Shown here: positions 26,701-34,664 of the stretch, piece by piece
Layout of the letters: each line of letters begins with the position of its first letter
How positions within the stretch are numbered: the stretch's first letter is position 1
NCBI GenBank assembly: GCA_022825945.1
Contig: JAJDVS010000026.1
Span: 1-46,548, forward strand
DNA: 46,548 nt
Origin: Pseudomonadales bacterium
GTDB taxonomy: Bacteria > Pseudomonadota > Gammaproteobacteria > Pseudomonadales > Pseudohongiellaceae
Direction of reading: 5' to 3'
The notes under the pieces: generated by a model
Database searches by the model: none
Told to the model about the DNA's origin: nothing
Seen by the model: the letters and a program-made list of their open reading frames with translations, nothing else
Translations under genes and position numbers: made by a program

Positions 26701-28214
26701 GGCGTAATGGCCTCGTCGAGCCGGAAGATGGAGATGGGCGGGAAGTCCGCCGGGTTGAAAATCAGCCTTGGCTCCGGGGTAAGGGTTTCCGCCGCCAGAA
26801 TCGCCGGCGACAGGGCGGCAAAAGCGGTCCCGCTCAAGGGCAGCGCCACGGCTTCCACGGGCTGATCACAGGAAACGGTCGCCTCGCCGCCGGAGAAATT
26901 TTCCGGCAGCAGGAACAGCTCATCGAGAAATTGCACGGTGGTGGAAGCTGGCTCGACCTGAAAGGCGGCCAGCCCGAAACTGGCGCCGCCATAATCTGTC
27001 AACTCCAGCCCGCAACTGACATCACTCAAGGAATCATTGCTTGTGGCAAGCGCCAGCCTGCCGCTTTCCGGAATCACCGGAACCTGAAACGCGCTGGCCT
27101 TTTGCGAGCCGGGAATGGTGGCCATTCCGGCAAGTATGCCGCCGAGTTCCAGGCTCAGCGTATTGCTCGCCAGCACCGGCTGTTCGCAGTCGATGCTGGC
27201 ATGGCCGAGGACGAGTGAGCCTTCGCCCTTGCTCGTGAGCCATTGCAACTCGCCGCCGCTTTCGAGATTCATCAGCAGGCCGGCGCTCGTGGGAGTCACT
27301 CCGTCCGGAAGTTCAAATCGGCTCTCGTCGAGCCCCTGGCCGCGCAGGGTCAGCGCGCAGCTTGTGGCTGCGCCGGTGGGATTGGCCAGCAGCAGCCGGG
27401 AACGGAATCCGCCTCCGTCAACGACCAGCGGCAAAACCTGATCGCTGCTTGCGGTAATGTCCGCGCCGGGCGAAAACGGCGGCACGGCGCTGAAAATCCG
27501 GCCTTCGAACGGAATGCCGATGGCTGCAATATCGCTATCGCAAGAAGCCAGAATGGCGGATGAATCGGGGAACTGCTCCGCTGCAACCGGAAACTGCAAA
27601 ACCGTGGACATGGGCGGTACTGTCAGGTTCTCCCCGCCCGCGCCGGTCTCTGCCTGCCTGTCGAAAAGATAGAAACAATTGGCGGCGCTGGCACCGGGGT
27701 TTGCAAACGCCAAGGCGAGATCGGCGCTATGCCGTTGCAGGGGAAAAATGAAATCCGAACCGCCCGGGGCGGCGCCGGAAGCCGCAAGGGCGACCGGGGA
27801 TCCGGGATTGGCGGCATCGTCCAATGTCAGCAACAGCCGGGCGATGACATCCTGCTCGCAGTCGAGCAGCGCGTAACCGTAGGCAAAGCCGCTTTCGCCC
27901 GTGGTGGCGAGCGTCATGCCGGCCCCGCCTGCCGGCAGGCTTATCGTGGCGTGGGCGCCATCCGCCGCGAGGGCTTCGTTGGCTTGCAATCGGGAGGTAT
28001 CGAGCAATTCGCCCTGGTCTTGGCGGCCCTGAAGCACGAGCGAACAGGAATTGGCCGAGTCAACGGCATTATTGAGGATGAGCCGGGAGCGGTAGCCGTC
28101 GCCGTCCATGATGAGCGGGAAAACCTGTTCCCGCCCGGCGCTCCGGTCCGGCGACTGCGCAAAACCCGGCAGTGACAGCAGGGCTGCGATTGCGGCAACG
28201 GCAATTGTCTTCAT
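23760..28214 (-). CDS. Giant secreted protein: beta repeats, Ig-like domains, plant-type LRRs and metzincin-like protease
   Basis: The protein is 1484 residues from ATG 28214, with a signal peptide of about 19 residues (ends GFAQ). The N-terminal 430 residues hold two tandem beta-rich units, each starting like FPLIMDGDGYRSRLILNN. Two He_PIG/cadherin-like domains follow at about 525-660, with LSGTPAETGEY and LSGAPERTGVY. Nine or more 24-residue leucine-rich repeats of the plant type (LxLxxNxLxGxIPxxL) span about 755-1000. The C-terminal part has HEFGHNLTLEH at 1281-1291, the HExxHxxxxxH zinc site, and a Met-turn LMSYC with M1336 followed by SDYNY, as in metzincins. It may be an extracellular or surface protease with an LRR recognition arm. 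Its target is unknown. Confidence 0.85.
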   Translation of the reverse strand: MKTIAVAAIAALLSLPGFAQSPDRSAGREQVFPLIMDGDGYRSRLILNNAVDSANSCSLVLQGRQDQGELLDTSRLQANEALAADGAHATISLPAGGAGMTLATTGESGFAYGYALLDCEQDVIARLLLTLDDAANPGSPVALAASGAAPGGSDFIFPLQRHSADLALAFANPGASAANCFYLFDRQAETGAGGENLTVPPMSTVLQFPVAAEQFPDSSAILASCDSDIAAIGIPFEGRIFSAVPPFSPGADITASSDQVLPLVVDGGGFRSRLLLANPTGAATSCALTLRGQGLDESRFELPDGVTPTSAGLLMNLESGGELQWLTSKGEGSLVLGHASIDCEQPVLASNTLSLELGGILAGMATIPGSQKASAFQVPVIPESGRLALATSNDSLSDVSCGLELTDYGGASFGLAAFQVEPASTTVQFLDELFLLPENFSGGEATVSCDQPVEAVALPLSGTAFAALSPAILAAETLTPEPRLIFNPADFPPISIFRLDEAITPLQLPEPLNGEPPFSYTLEPPIPGLRFDPVTRRLSGTPAETGEYLLQYQVRDASGKSGLYPVFILVRGPDSEPGFADDSALPDQNYTLGREIETLQFPEATGGNPPLVYFLSPEVPGLTFDIPTRQLSGAPERTGVYPISYNVTDADFDMDSLEFTITVTVPESARTPLEAGRCADGGFVENPSENSGLVADCQALVSFANALIETGLIMEDNVLNQWGGEGQVQVGSWSGVGTSEARVSRLELPFSSLKGDLPAAAGELEALTRLDLRGNELSGGIPPEIGNLSRLETLDLSANRLSGSVPAELAKLENLRNLSLAINELSGPIPPGLGALGKLESLSLMENELSGTIPAELGQLANLRELNLAANQLAGSIPSSLGQLGKLTALQLFANELTGAIPPELGQLENLEKLVLGFNELGGAIPAELAMLRKLRQLILSMNRLSGPIPPDLGELSALVMLDLRFNALEGSIPVELAGLENLRDLYVSFNQLRGTVDWAFRERIAEGNLLLETEGNQITGLAPPPEREPAPAEPPESPVNASHHSIAWYQGPLLMEWDWQGERVEHQTPILGRWALLAVRVNHAAEQPPEVITRVLDAEDKILVESLAEAAPPTTEAIEPGQFRSEFLFYLPGRMYQSGNQIMHVIDPENALNESDESDNIAEPIVLHGEQPPRFRAVFIPLLMPDEKQWHKDFDPNALMAGALAFLPIADDFEARFGPTLEFDAREIDDPLIDVFELWNAEAEPDEFYHGIVNHETGGVAVLGSQVAVSELSIHRVIPHEFGHNLTLEHTPGCHAEGVDGGYPYPDGKLGPDPAWERNWRLFASGDDEAYTDLMSYCTELKLISDYNYRRAAAYWLAFGTQTNTSPVTSGPAPQSLAAARTGNEGSIALSGRISAGGAWSLTQASQSTRQPRPPADNGEYTLLLFDAAGVQVHAEPLALLPLSHGEETFWAARIAIPLREPEEIVILDAQGNEMLRRTLPEM

Positions 28215-28285
28215 TGCGGGTCCATCCTGGGATTTTTGGCCATATTGCCAGCACAGCGGGTGGAATGTCACTGCGGGGCTTGTGC

Positions 28286-29110
28286 TCACAAATTATCGAA
28301 GCTGATGCTGCCGCTGTCGGAAACCTGATCGAAATCCAGCTCTTCGGTTTCGGGTTCCTTCCAGCGCAACTGGGCCAGGCGCAGCAGCGAGGGCATGTGA
28401 TGGCCCGAAAGGATTTGGGCGTAGGCGAGATACAGCGCGCCGCAGTCACGCAGGGCGACCATGGCCTCGCCTTCGAGCCCCGCGAGGCGTTCCTGGTCGA
28501 TGTTGTGCAATCCCTTGACTTGCACAGGCTTTTCCTCGTCGCCGGCGGTGATTTCCCACTCCCGGATCAGTTCCATCCCGGCGAGTTTTTCCATGGCGCG
28601 CTCAGCCAGCACGAGGTCCGAGGCATGCTGCTGCATCTTGTTGACGAGCTCGCCCACGGCGGGAGCAAGCTGGTCTTCTTCGTCGAAAAACACCCGCCAG
28701 CCCTTGGCGTCCGGGGAAATGTCCGCGGCCTTGCCGACAAATTCGGAATCCTCGTCGGTGCAAACCTGATAGCGCCCGGCGTCAATCCGGGCCATTTTGA
28801 AAGGAAAGCCCTGATAGGCGTCGGGCAGATGCGCCGCCAGCCATTTGCCGGACTCCTGCACCACCAGGCTTTCGCCATTGCGTAGGCCGAGAATCGCCAC
28901 AAGCAGGAATTTTTCTTCCAGCTTGATGAATCCCATCGGCATGCCCATGGCAGCCTTGCCCACTTCCCGCAAGCCCAGGGGCATGAGATGATCGCCGGTG
29001 GCGAAGCGGAAATTCGACGGCCTGCGCCAGCGCAGTTCGCGATGGGACTGGGGAGAAATCGGAATAAGTTGGCCCACGGTATTTCCGCTGCCTGAATGGG
29101 GAGGGCGCAT
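28286..29110 (-). CDS. SapC-family protein
   Basis: The protein is 274 residues from ATG 29110. A GTG at 29077, with GGA about 8 nt upstream, is an alternative, since the ATG overlaps a TATAAT-like sequence that may be a -10 box. The sequence near the start (QLIPISPQSHRELRWRR) and FRFATGDHLMPLGLREVGKAA match the opening of the SapC family (PF07277 type). That family is named after an S-layer-associated Campylobacter gene and has no firm function. A pattern of short acidic and Trp-containing segments (KGWRVFFDEE) follows. No signal peptide is seen. It is 71 bp upstream of the giant LRR-protease gene on the same strand, so co-expression is possible. Confidence 0.75.
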   Translation of the reverse strand: MRPPHSGSGNTVGQLIPISPQSHRELRWRRPSNFRFATGDHLMPLGLREVGKAAMGMPMGFIKLEEKFLLVAILGLRNGESLVVQESGKWLAAHLPDAYQGFPFKMARIDAGRYQVCTDEDSEFVGKAADISPDAKGWRVFFDEEDQLAPAVGELVNKMQQHASDLVLAERAMEKLAGMELIREWEITAGDEEKPVQVKGLHNIDQERLAGLEGEAMVALRDCGALYLAYAQILSGHHMPSLLRLAQLRWKEPETEELDFDQVSDSGSISFDNL

Positions 29111-29149
29111 TATAAACCGCCGCGGAATTTCAGGCGGAACCACCTCATG

Positions 29150-29177
29150 GAGATCCCGAGACTGCGCGCAGGATGAC
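29150..29177. repeat. REP-like palindrome, copy 3
   Basis: The segment reads GAGATCCCGAGACTGCGCGC and then AGGATGAC. One arm is partly decayed, but the ends match the family. It lies in the divergent gap between the SapC and methyltransferase genes. Confidence 0.5.
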
Positions 29178-29277
29178 GGAAGGTGGGGTTCGCAGGACGA
29201 AGAGCAAGCGCTTGCCCTACCTTGTCCGTCCCTTGTGGGGTAACATCCTGTTCACTTCTTGACTGGCGGGACGGACG

Positions 29278-30828
29278 ATGTCGGACAACTGGACTTCGGG
29301 TTATGTGACCGAAATCGGCTATGCTTGGGGGTACTTTCCGGAACTCAATCCATTGCGGGCGAAAATGGCGTTGTTATGCAGCGGTTTCGCCTGGCCCGAA
29401 GTCAAAACCGCCTGTGAACTCGGCTTCGGCCAGGGCGTGAGCCTGAACTTCCATGCCGCCGCCGGCGAAGCCGAATGGCATGGCAATGACTTCAATCCCT
29501 CACATGCCGCTGTCGCCCGGCAAATGGCGAAACATTCCGGCGCGCCGGCCCAGCTGACCGACGAAACCTTCGCCGAGTTCCGGCAGCGCAAGGACCTGCC
29601 ACAATTCGACTATATCGCCCTGCATGGCATATGGAGCTGGGTTTCCGAAGAAAATCGGCGGGAGATCGTCGAATTCGCCAAAGAGAGGCTCAAGGTCGGC
29701 GGCGTGCTTTACATCAGCTACAACGTGCAGCCCGGCTGGTCGGGCTTTATCCCCTTGCGCAATCTGATGATGGAGTATCTCGACCGGATTTCACCCACGG
29801 GCAAGGGAATCTCCGCGCGCATCGACGAAGCGCTGGATTTTGCCAAAAAGCTGGTGGACACCGAGCCGGTATTCGCCAAGACAACCCCGGGCGCGATCAC
29901 TCGGCTCGAAGGCGCCCTGACCCAGAACCGCAACTATCTCGCCCACGAATTCTTCAATCGTGACTGGCACCCCATGTCCTTTCTCGACGTGAGCCACGCG
30001 CTCGACCAGGCCAAGCTCAGTTTCGCCTGCTCGGCGAGTTTCCTGGAGCACGTTCCCAGCATGACGATGACCGCGGAACAGGCTGAATTCGTCAACGGGC
30101 TTCCCGACCCGATGTTGCGCCAGCAGATGATCGATTTCATGTCCAACCAGCTTTTTCGGCGCGATTACTGGATCAAGGGTCCGCGCCGCCTTACCGGCAC
30201 CGAGCAGATGGAGAGCTTCAATGATTTTCACGTGGTGCTTGCGCGTCATGTGGAGGACTGCTCGCTCACGGTGAAAGGCTCCATCGGCGAGGCCAACCTG
30301 AATGAGGAAATCTACCGGCCCCTGCTCGACCTGCTGGCGGACAACAAAACCCGCTCCATGGGCGAAATCATCCGCAAGCTGCAGTCGGACCAGCGCACCG
30401 CGGGAAGCCTGCTGCAGGCGCTGATGGTGCTCATGGGAGACAACCAGGTGATGCCGGCGCAGGAGAATCCTCCGGCCCGGCTCAAGCGGCAATGCGATCG
30501 TATCAACCGGCATATCAAGCGGCGCAGCCGCGATGTGGACGAGATTCACTTTCTCGCCAGCCCGGTGACTGGGGGCGGCATCTCCGTCAGCCGCATCAAC
30601 CAGTTGTTCGTGCTCGGCCTGGAAAACAAGACCGCCAATGACGAGCAGGCCAATGACGAGCAGCTTGCGCGCTTTGCCTGGCAGGCCCTGTCATCCCGCA
30701 ACCAGCGCCTCGTGCATGACGGCAAGACCCTGGAAAGCGACGAGGAGAACCTGGCGGAATTGCGCAAGCGCGCCGCGGTGTTTCTGGCGAAGTCGCGGCC
30801 GGTGTACGCCGCCCTTGGTATACAATGA
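29278..30828 (+). CDS. Class I SAM-dependent methyltransferase with methyltransferase regulatory domain
   Basis: The protein has 516 residues. The SAM-binding glycine loop is ACELGFGQGVS (about 45-55), with the acidic residue of motif II in WHGNDFNPSHA. The middle contains LPQFDYIALHGIWSWVS and LKVGGVLYISYNVQPGW, a pattern characteristic of proteins carrying the PF10119-type methyltransferase regulatory domain. The C-terminal 250 residues are helical and fit that domain. Substrates of the family are not established. GGGACGG lies a few bases before the ATG. The gene is followed at once by the structured repeat at 30860-30948, which probably ends its transcript. Confidence 0.87.
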   Translation: MSDNWTSGYVTEIGYAWGYFPELNPLRAKMALLCSGFAWPEVKTACELGFGQGVSLNFHAAAGEAEWHGNDFNPSHAAVARQMAKHSGAPAQLTDETFAEFRQRKDLPQFDYIALHGIWSWVSEENRREIVEFAKERLKVGGVLYISYNVQPGWSGFIPLRNLMMEYLDRISPTGKGISARIDEALDFAKKLVDTEPVFAKTTPGAITRLEGALTQNRNYLAHEFFNRDWHPMSFLDVSHALDQAKLSFACSASFLEHVPSMTMTAEQAEFVNGLPDPMLRQQMIDFMSNQLFRRDYWIKGPRRLTGTEQMESFNDFHVVLARHVEDCSLTVKGSIGEANLNEEIYRPLLDLLADNKTRSMGEIIRKLQSDQRTAGSLLQALMVLMGDNQVMPAQENPPARLKRQCDRINRHIKRRSRDVDEIHFLASPVTGGGISVSRINQLFVLGLENKTANDEQANDEQLARFAWQALSSRNQRLVHDGKTLESDEENLAELRKRAAVFLAKSRPVYAALGIQ

Positions 30829-30859
30829 GCGAACCGAAAACAGGATTTGCGCGACTAAG

Positions 30860-30948
30860 TATTCTCTGAAAAACTCCATCCATGGAGTTTTTCATTATCG
30901 GCACTTCCATGTGCCGCAGGGAAGCTCTGACTTGTTCAGATCTCCCCT
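30860..30948 (+). repeat. Three-stem-loop structured repeat, copy 2 (also terminator of the methyltransferase transcript)
   Basis: The first hairpin is a perfect 12-bp stem (30867-30878 with 30883-30894), followed by a T-run and CATTATCG. The second is a 6-bp stem with core CGGCAC/GTGCCG (30899-30904 with 30911-30916). The third is GAAGCTCTGA with its partner at 30936-30945. Hairpins one and three match copy 1 (17113-17213, opposite strand) nearly base for base. Hairpin two differs in sequence but again pairs. It begins 31 bp after the methyltransferase stop. Confidence 0.75.
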
Positions 30949-30985
30949 CATCGTACAGGTTTGCAGCAACCGCAGGAATTTGCCA

Positions 30986-31762
30986 ATGACAGGATTTTTG
31001 AGCCCGGTTCGGCGAAGCCCGACGGAGACACGCACAACAGGCCCCGTCACGGTGTCGACGATGACGATATTGTCCGTCCTCGCTTTCCTGCTCGGCTTGA
31101 GCGCGCCGGTGCTTGCCCAGGAGCTTGAGCTGTTCGAGGACGTGGAGCGCACGGTTTCTTCCGCCAATAACCAGCGCGGCAATCGTGCCGGTGGCGCGGA
31201 TGCGCCCGCCGTTTCCCCCACCGAACCCGAATTCACCCTCGTCGGCGCATCGCGCATCGGCGACCAGCGCCGGGTGGTGCTCAATCATCGCAGCGGCGAA
31301 ACCCTTACCGTGCCCCTGGAAGCGGATGGCGAGACTTCGATCCCGGGCTATGAGCAGTTCCACATCATTTCCAGCGAGAAGGGCCGGGTTTCGATCCAGT
31401 ATCCCGATGGCAGCAATTGCGTGGAAGCCGCCGACTCCGGAGTAAGCTGCGACGCAGGCGCCAATGTCGCCCGGCTTTCCCTGAGTCCGGCGCCATTGCC
31501 CGAGCAGTTCATCGTCGATCTCAACCAGGAAGAAGAACCGGCGGAGCAGGAACCGGACCTCGAGGCGGAAGCCAGGGAGGCGGCGGAAGACCTGGCGCGG
31601 GATCCGAACAATCCATTCGCCCGCCTGCGGGCCGAAGCTCTCGGCCAGGACGTTCCCCCCGCGCCGCGATTCCGCCCGCGGCGCATTGACCCGGCCCAGG
31701 TGCCTCCCGGCATGCGAGTGGTTTCCACCCCTTTCGGGGATCGCCTCGTCGAGATTGACTAG
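30986..31762 (+). CDS. Secreted or periplasmic protein of unknown function
   Basis: The protein is 258 residues from ATG 30986, which follows AGGAA. The frame stays open upstream through the structured repeat, but that part is not coding-like. A hydrophobic stretch at about 26-43 ending PVLAQ is a signal peptide with a long polar lead; an in-frame ATG at its start is an alternative. The mature protein has a small beta-rich part (VVLNHRSGETLTVPLE, then GRVSIQYPDGSNC), two cysteines about 11 apart that could pair, and an acidic Ala/Glu-rich tail ending in VVSTPFGDRLVEID. I recognise no family. The stop codon TAG coincides with the first two bases of MITE-like copy 1, so the true C-terminus may have been altered by its insertion. 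Confidence 0.7.
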   Translation: MTGFLSPVRRSPTETRTTGPVTVSTMTILSVLAFLLGLSAPVLAQELELFEDVERTVSSANNQRGNRAGGADAPAVSPTEPEFTLVGASRIGDQRRVVLNHRSGETLTVPLEADGETSIPGYEQFHIISSEKGRVSIQYPDGSNCVEAADSGVSCDAGANVARLSLSPAPLPEQFIVDLNQEEEPAEQEPDLEAEAREAAEDLARDPNNPFARLRAEALGQDVPPAPRFRPRRIDPAQVPPGMRVVSTPFGDRLVEID

Positions 31763-31923
31763 GAGGCTGCGCCGCAGGAATTCGCGAAAGCGAAAATTCG
31801 TTATCGCCACGCCCCTGGCCGGTCGATTGAGGAGAATATTGGTGGATATGCAACGAAATCGAGCGGCCAGGGGCGTGGATGAGAGCGGATTTGCAGCCGT
31901 GAATTCCTGCGGCGCAGCCTCCT
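31761..31923. mobile_element. 163-bp MITE-like palindromic element, copy 1
   Basis: The ends are perfect 23-bp terminal inverted repeats (31761-31783 and 31901-31923), beginning AGGAGGCTGCGCC. A second inverted pair of 22 bp with one mismatch lies inside (core CGCCCCTGGCC, 31807-31827 and 31857-31878). The remaining arms and centre are unpaired. An inverted copy of the same length, with 7 differences, lies at 37316-37478. No coding capacity and no clear target-site duplication are seen. The element starts within the stop codon of the gene on its left and ends 10 bp before the glycosyltransferase ATG. Confidence 0.8.
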
Positions 31924-31933
31924 GGTGTGCTGA

Positions 31934-32803
31934 ATGTCAGGCTTCGCACTAGGGGTTTCGATTGTCAGTTTCCACACTCCCCGCAGGCAGCTACTGGGCC
32001 TGCTCGAATCCTTGGCCTTCGCTTGTGAGCGGGCTCGGGCGAAACTGCCTCTGGAACAGGTAAGAATCTCGATCATCGACAACAGTGTGGATGGAGAGCC
32101 GCACCAGGAACAGTTTTCGCCCGGTGACATGCGGGAGCTTGCCACGTCTTCCCGTCTGAACGGCTGTGAACTGCGCCTGCTGCACGGACATGGCAACATC
32201 GGCTATGGTGCGGCCCATAATCTGGCCATACGCCAATACCATTCCGAAAACGCTGCGGAAACCCGACCCGAATACCATTTGCTGCTCAATCCCGATGTCG
32301 AGTTCGACCCGGACGCCCTGGCGGCGGGCCTCGCTTATCTGAGTGAAAATCCGCAGGCCGTGCTTGTCAGCCCTGCGGCAAGCAGGAACGGCGAGCCGCA
32401 ATACCTGTGCAAGCGCTACCCTTCGCTGCTGCTGCTGTTTCTGCGCGGCTTTGCGCCGGCGTTCCTGCGGGCGCCCTTTGCCCGCAGGCTGGCGCAATAC
32501 GAGATGCGCGACTTGCCCGGCGACCGGCCAAGCAGCGGAATTCCCATCGCCAGTGGCTGCTGCATGCTGTGCCGCAGCGATGCGCTTGGTGAAATCGGCG
32601 GTTTCGACGAGGGCTTCTTTCTCTACTTTGAAGACTTCGACCTGTCCCTGCGGCTTGGGCGAGTGGGCCGTCTCGCGCATCTGCCGGCCATGCGAATTCG
32701 TCATGAGGGCGGTGGCGCGGCCGGAAAGGGCTTGCGGCATATCTTCCTGTTCTGCCGCTCCGCCTGGCGTTTCTTCCACCGGCATGGCTGGAAGTGGCTG
32801 TGA
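31934..32803 (+). CDS. Family 2 glycosyltransferase, rhamnosyltransferase-like
   Basis: The protein has 289 residues. The GT-A fold is shown by VSIVSFHTP at the start, GNIGYGAAHNLAIR, the metal-binding region LLLNPDVEFDPDAL, and GGFDEGFFLYFEDFDLSLRL near the end, where the catalytic base is expected. This resembles WbbL-type enzymes that transfer rhamnose from dTDP-rhamnose. No membrane segment is evident beyond a short hydrophobic stretch at about 165-180. The gene leads the rhamnose cassette and overlaps the following gene as GTGA. Because the cassette makes dTDP-L-rhamnose, rhamnose is the likely donor sugar; the acceptor is not known. Confidence 0.85.
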   Translation: MSGFALGVSIVSFHTPRRQLLGLLESLAFACERARAKLPLEQVRISIIDNSVDGEPHQEQFSPGDMRELATSSRLNGCELRLLHGHGNIGYGAAHNLAIRQYHSENAAETRPEYHLLLNPDVEFDPDALAAGLAYLSENPQAVLVSPAASRNGEPQYLCKRYPSLLLLFLRGFAPAFLRAPFARRLAQYEMRDLPGDRPSSGIPIASGCCMLCRSDALGEIGGFDEGFFLYFEDFDLSLRLGRVGRLAHLPAMRIRHEGGGAAGKGLRHIFLFCRSAWRFFHRHGWKWL

Positions 32804-33789
32804 GCCGCCAACCGGAGGCGCTCGTTACCGGCGCCAGCGGCTTTATCGGCCGCCATCTGTGCCGCCATTTGCAAGCGGCGGGCCATGCCGTGCGGGCGTT
32901 TTCCCGGTCCCTCCCCACACAGGACACCCACTCGCCTCCCACATGGGACACCCACTTTCCCGGGGATATACTCAACCGCAGGGCGCTCGAGAAAGCCTGT
33001 GCCGGGGTACAGGCCGTATTTCATCTGGCGGGAATCGCCCGCACCGCGAACCGGCGCGACCCAGACGCCATGCGGGTCAACGTGGAAGGAACGCGCAACC
33101 TGCTGGAAGCCGCCCGCAATGCCGGCGCGCAAAGCCTGATATTTGTCAGCAGCGCGCTGGCTGCGGAACTTGACGGGCAGGATTCGCACTCGCGACCGGG
33201 AGACTATGCCCGCAGCAAATGGCTTGCCGAGCGGCTGGTACTCGAAGCAAATGACAGGGATGGCATGCAAACCACGATCCTGCGCCCCGCTCCGGTCTAC
33301 GGGGCTGGCATGAAAGGCGGAATCGCTCGCCTCATCCATCTCATCCATGCCCGGCGGCTGCCGCCCCTGCCCCGGCTGGATAGCCGCTTCTCGCTGGCCG
33401 GAGTCGATGATGTTTGCCGCGCCGCGATGCTTTCCCGGCAAAGACCGGAAGCGGCGGGGCGATGCTGGCTGCTGACCGATTCGCGGGACTATCTCGCCCA
33501 TGCCATCGAGCAGGCCATCTACAAGGCCCTGGGCCGAAATCCGCCCCGCTGGCGCACCCCCGCTGTGGTATTCTTCGCTGCGGCTGCGCTATTGCAATTC
33601 GGTCGCCTTGCCGGCTGGAAATCCGCCGAATCGGGCCTGCAAACCTGGCGCAACATGACGAGCGAGCGAATCTGGCCGTCCCGGGACATTTACCAGGCGC
33701 TGGATTTCCAACCCGCCGGCGACCTGTACGCGAATTTGCCGGAAATCATCCAGGAACTGACCGGACACCAAGCCGCCACAAGGGAGTGA
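32800..33789 (+). CDS. NAD-dependent epimerase/dehydratase of the SDR family
   Basis: The protein is 329 residues from the GTG that overlaps the preceding stop codon (GTGA); a GTG two codons earlier is possible. The Rossmann motif is [11 protein letters not shown] near the N-terminus. The catalytic set is S in FVSSALAA and Y-x-x-x-K in YARSKWLAE. The C-terminal part has a hydrophobic stretch ([13 protein letters not shown]). It is like UDP-glucose 4-epimerase-type proteins that accompany glycosyltransferases. An unusual insertion after the second beta-strand contains two 8-residue repeats with the core DTHSPPT/DTHFP. They are encoded by an 18-bp sequence repeated with 24-bp spacing. Its sugar substrate is unknown. 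Confidence 0.85.
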   Translation: MSRQPEALVTGASGFIGRHLCRHLQAAGHAVRAFSRSLPTQDTHSPPTWDTHFPGDILNRRALEKACAGVQAVFHLAGIARTANRRDPDAMRVNVEGTRNLLEAARNAGAQSLIFVSSALAAELDGQDSHSRPGDYARSKWLAERLVLEANDRDGMQTTILRPAPVYGAGMKGGIARLIHLIHARRLPPLPRLDSRFSLAGVDDVCRAAMLSRQRPEAAGRCWLLTDSRDYLAHAIEQAIYKALGRNPPRWRTPAVVFFAAAALLQFGRLAGWKSAESGLQTWRNMTSERIWPSRDIYQALDFQPAGDLYANLPEIIQELTGHQAATRE

Positions 33790-33791
33790 CA

Positions 33792-34664
33792 ATGACCAAG
33801 GGCATCATTCTGGCGGGCGGCGCGGGCAGCAGGCTGTACCCCATCACCACCACCATCAGCAAGCAGTTGCTGCCGATTTACGACAAGCCGATGATCTACT
33901 ATCCGCTGTCGACCCTGTTGCAATCGGGCATTCGCGACATCCTCGTCATCACCACGCACAGAGACCATGCCGGCTTCCACCGCCTGCTCGGCGACGGCAG
34001 CGGCTGGGGCGTCTCCATCCGCTATGCCGAACAGCCGCGCCCGGAAGGCCTCGCCCAGGCATTTCTCATCGGCGAGGAATTCATCGGCGACAGTCGCGTC
34101 TGCCTGATTCTTGGCGACAACATCTTCTACGGCAACCGGATCGAAGACACCCTGACCAATGCCGTGGCCCAGGACAATGGCGCCAGCATTTTCGCCTATT
34201 ATGTGCAGGATCCGGAACGCTACGGCGTGGTGGTGCTCGATGACGACAACCGCGCCGTGGACCTGGAGGAAAAACCGGCCCGACCCAAGTCCCATTACGC
34301 CGTGACCGGGCTCTACATGTACGACAATCAGGTGGTGGATGTGGCGAAATCCATCCGCCCGTCCGCCCGGGGCGAGCTGGAAATCACCGATGTCAACCGG
34401 ATCTATCTGCAACGGGGAGAATTGCAGGTGGAGTTGTTCGACCGCGGCACGGCCTGGCTCGATACCGGCACCACCCAGTCGCTGCTGGACGCGGCCAACT
34501 TCATCCGCGTGCTCGAAGATCGCCAGGGCCTGAAAATCGGCTGCCCGGAGGAAATCGCCTGGCGCCGGGGATTCATCGACGACGCCCAGTTCGAGCGCCT
34601 CGCCGAAGACCATATCAACAGCGGTTACGGCCAGTATCTGCTGGCCTTGCTGAACGAGTCCTGA
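33792..34664 (+). CDS. rmlA: Glucose-1-phosphate thymidylyltransferase RmlA
   Basis: The 290 residues are the normal length for RmlA. The first step of dTDP-L-rhamnose synthesis is the coupling of glucose-1-phosphate to dTTP. The nucleotide-binding loop is [13 protein letters not shown], followed by [18 protein letters not shown]. Also present are LGDNIFYG, which holds the metal-binding Asp, and [20 protein letters not shown]. The frame is open upstream, but this ATG follows AGGGAG by 6 nt and gives the family N-terminus. It begins 2 bp after the SDR gene and its stop overlaps the rmlC start as TGATG. Confidence 0.96.
   Translation: MTKGIILAGGAGSRLYPITTTISKQLLPIYDKPMIYYPLSTLLQSGIRDILVITTHRDHAGFHRLLGDGSGWGVSIRYAEQPRPEGLAQAFLIGEEFIGDSRVCLILGDNIFYGNRIEDTLTNAVAQDNGASIFAYYVQDPERYGVVVLDDDNRAVDLEEKPARPKSHYAVTGLYMYDNQVVDVAKSIRPSARGELEITDVNRIYLQRGELQVELFDRGTAWLDTGTTQSLLDAANFIRVLEDRQGLKIGCPEEIAWRRGFIDDAQFERLAEDHINSGYGQYLLALLNES

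Noticed and set aside
31761-31923. Possible integron attC site.
   Set aside because: The element is palindromic but lacks the GTTRRRY-type core boxes. It flanks a whole operon instead of single promoterless cassettes, and no integrase is seen.
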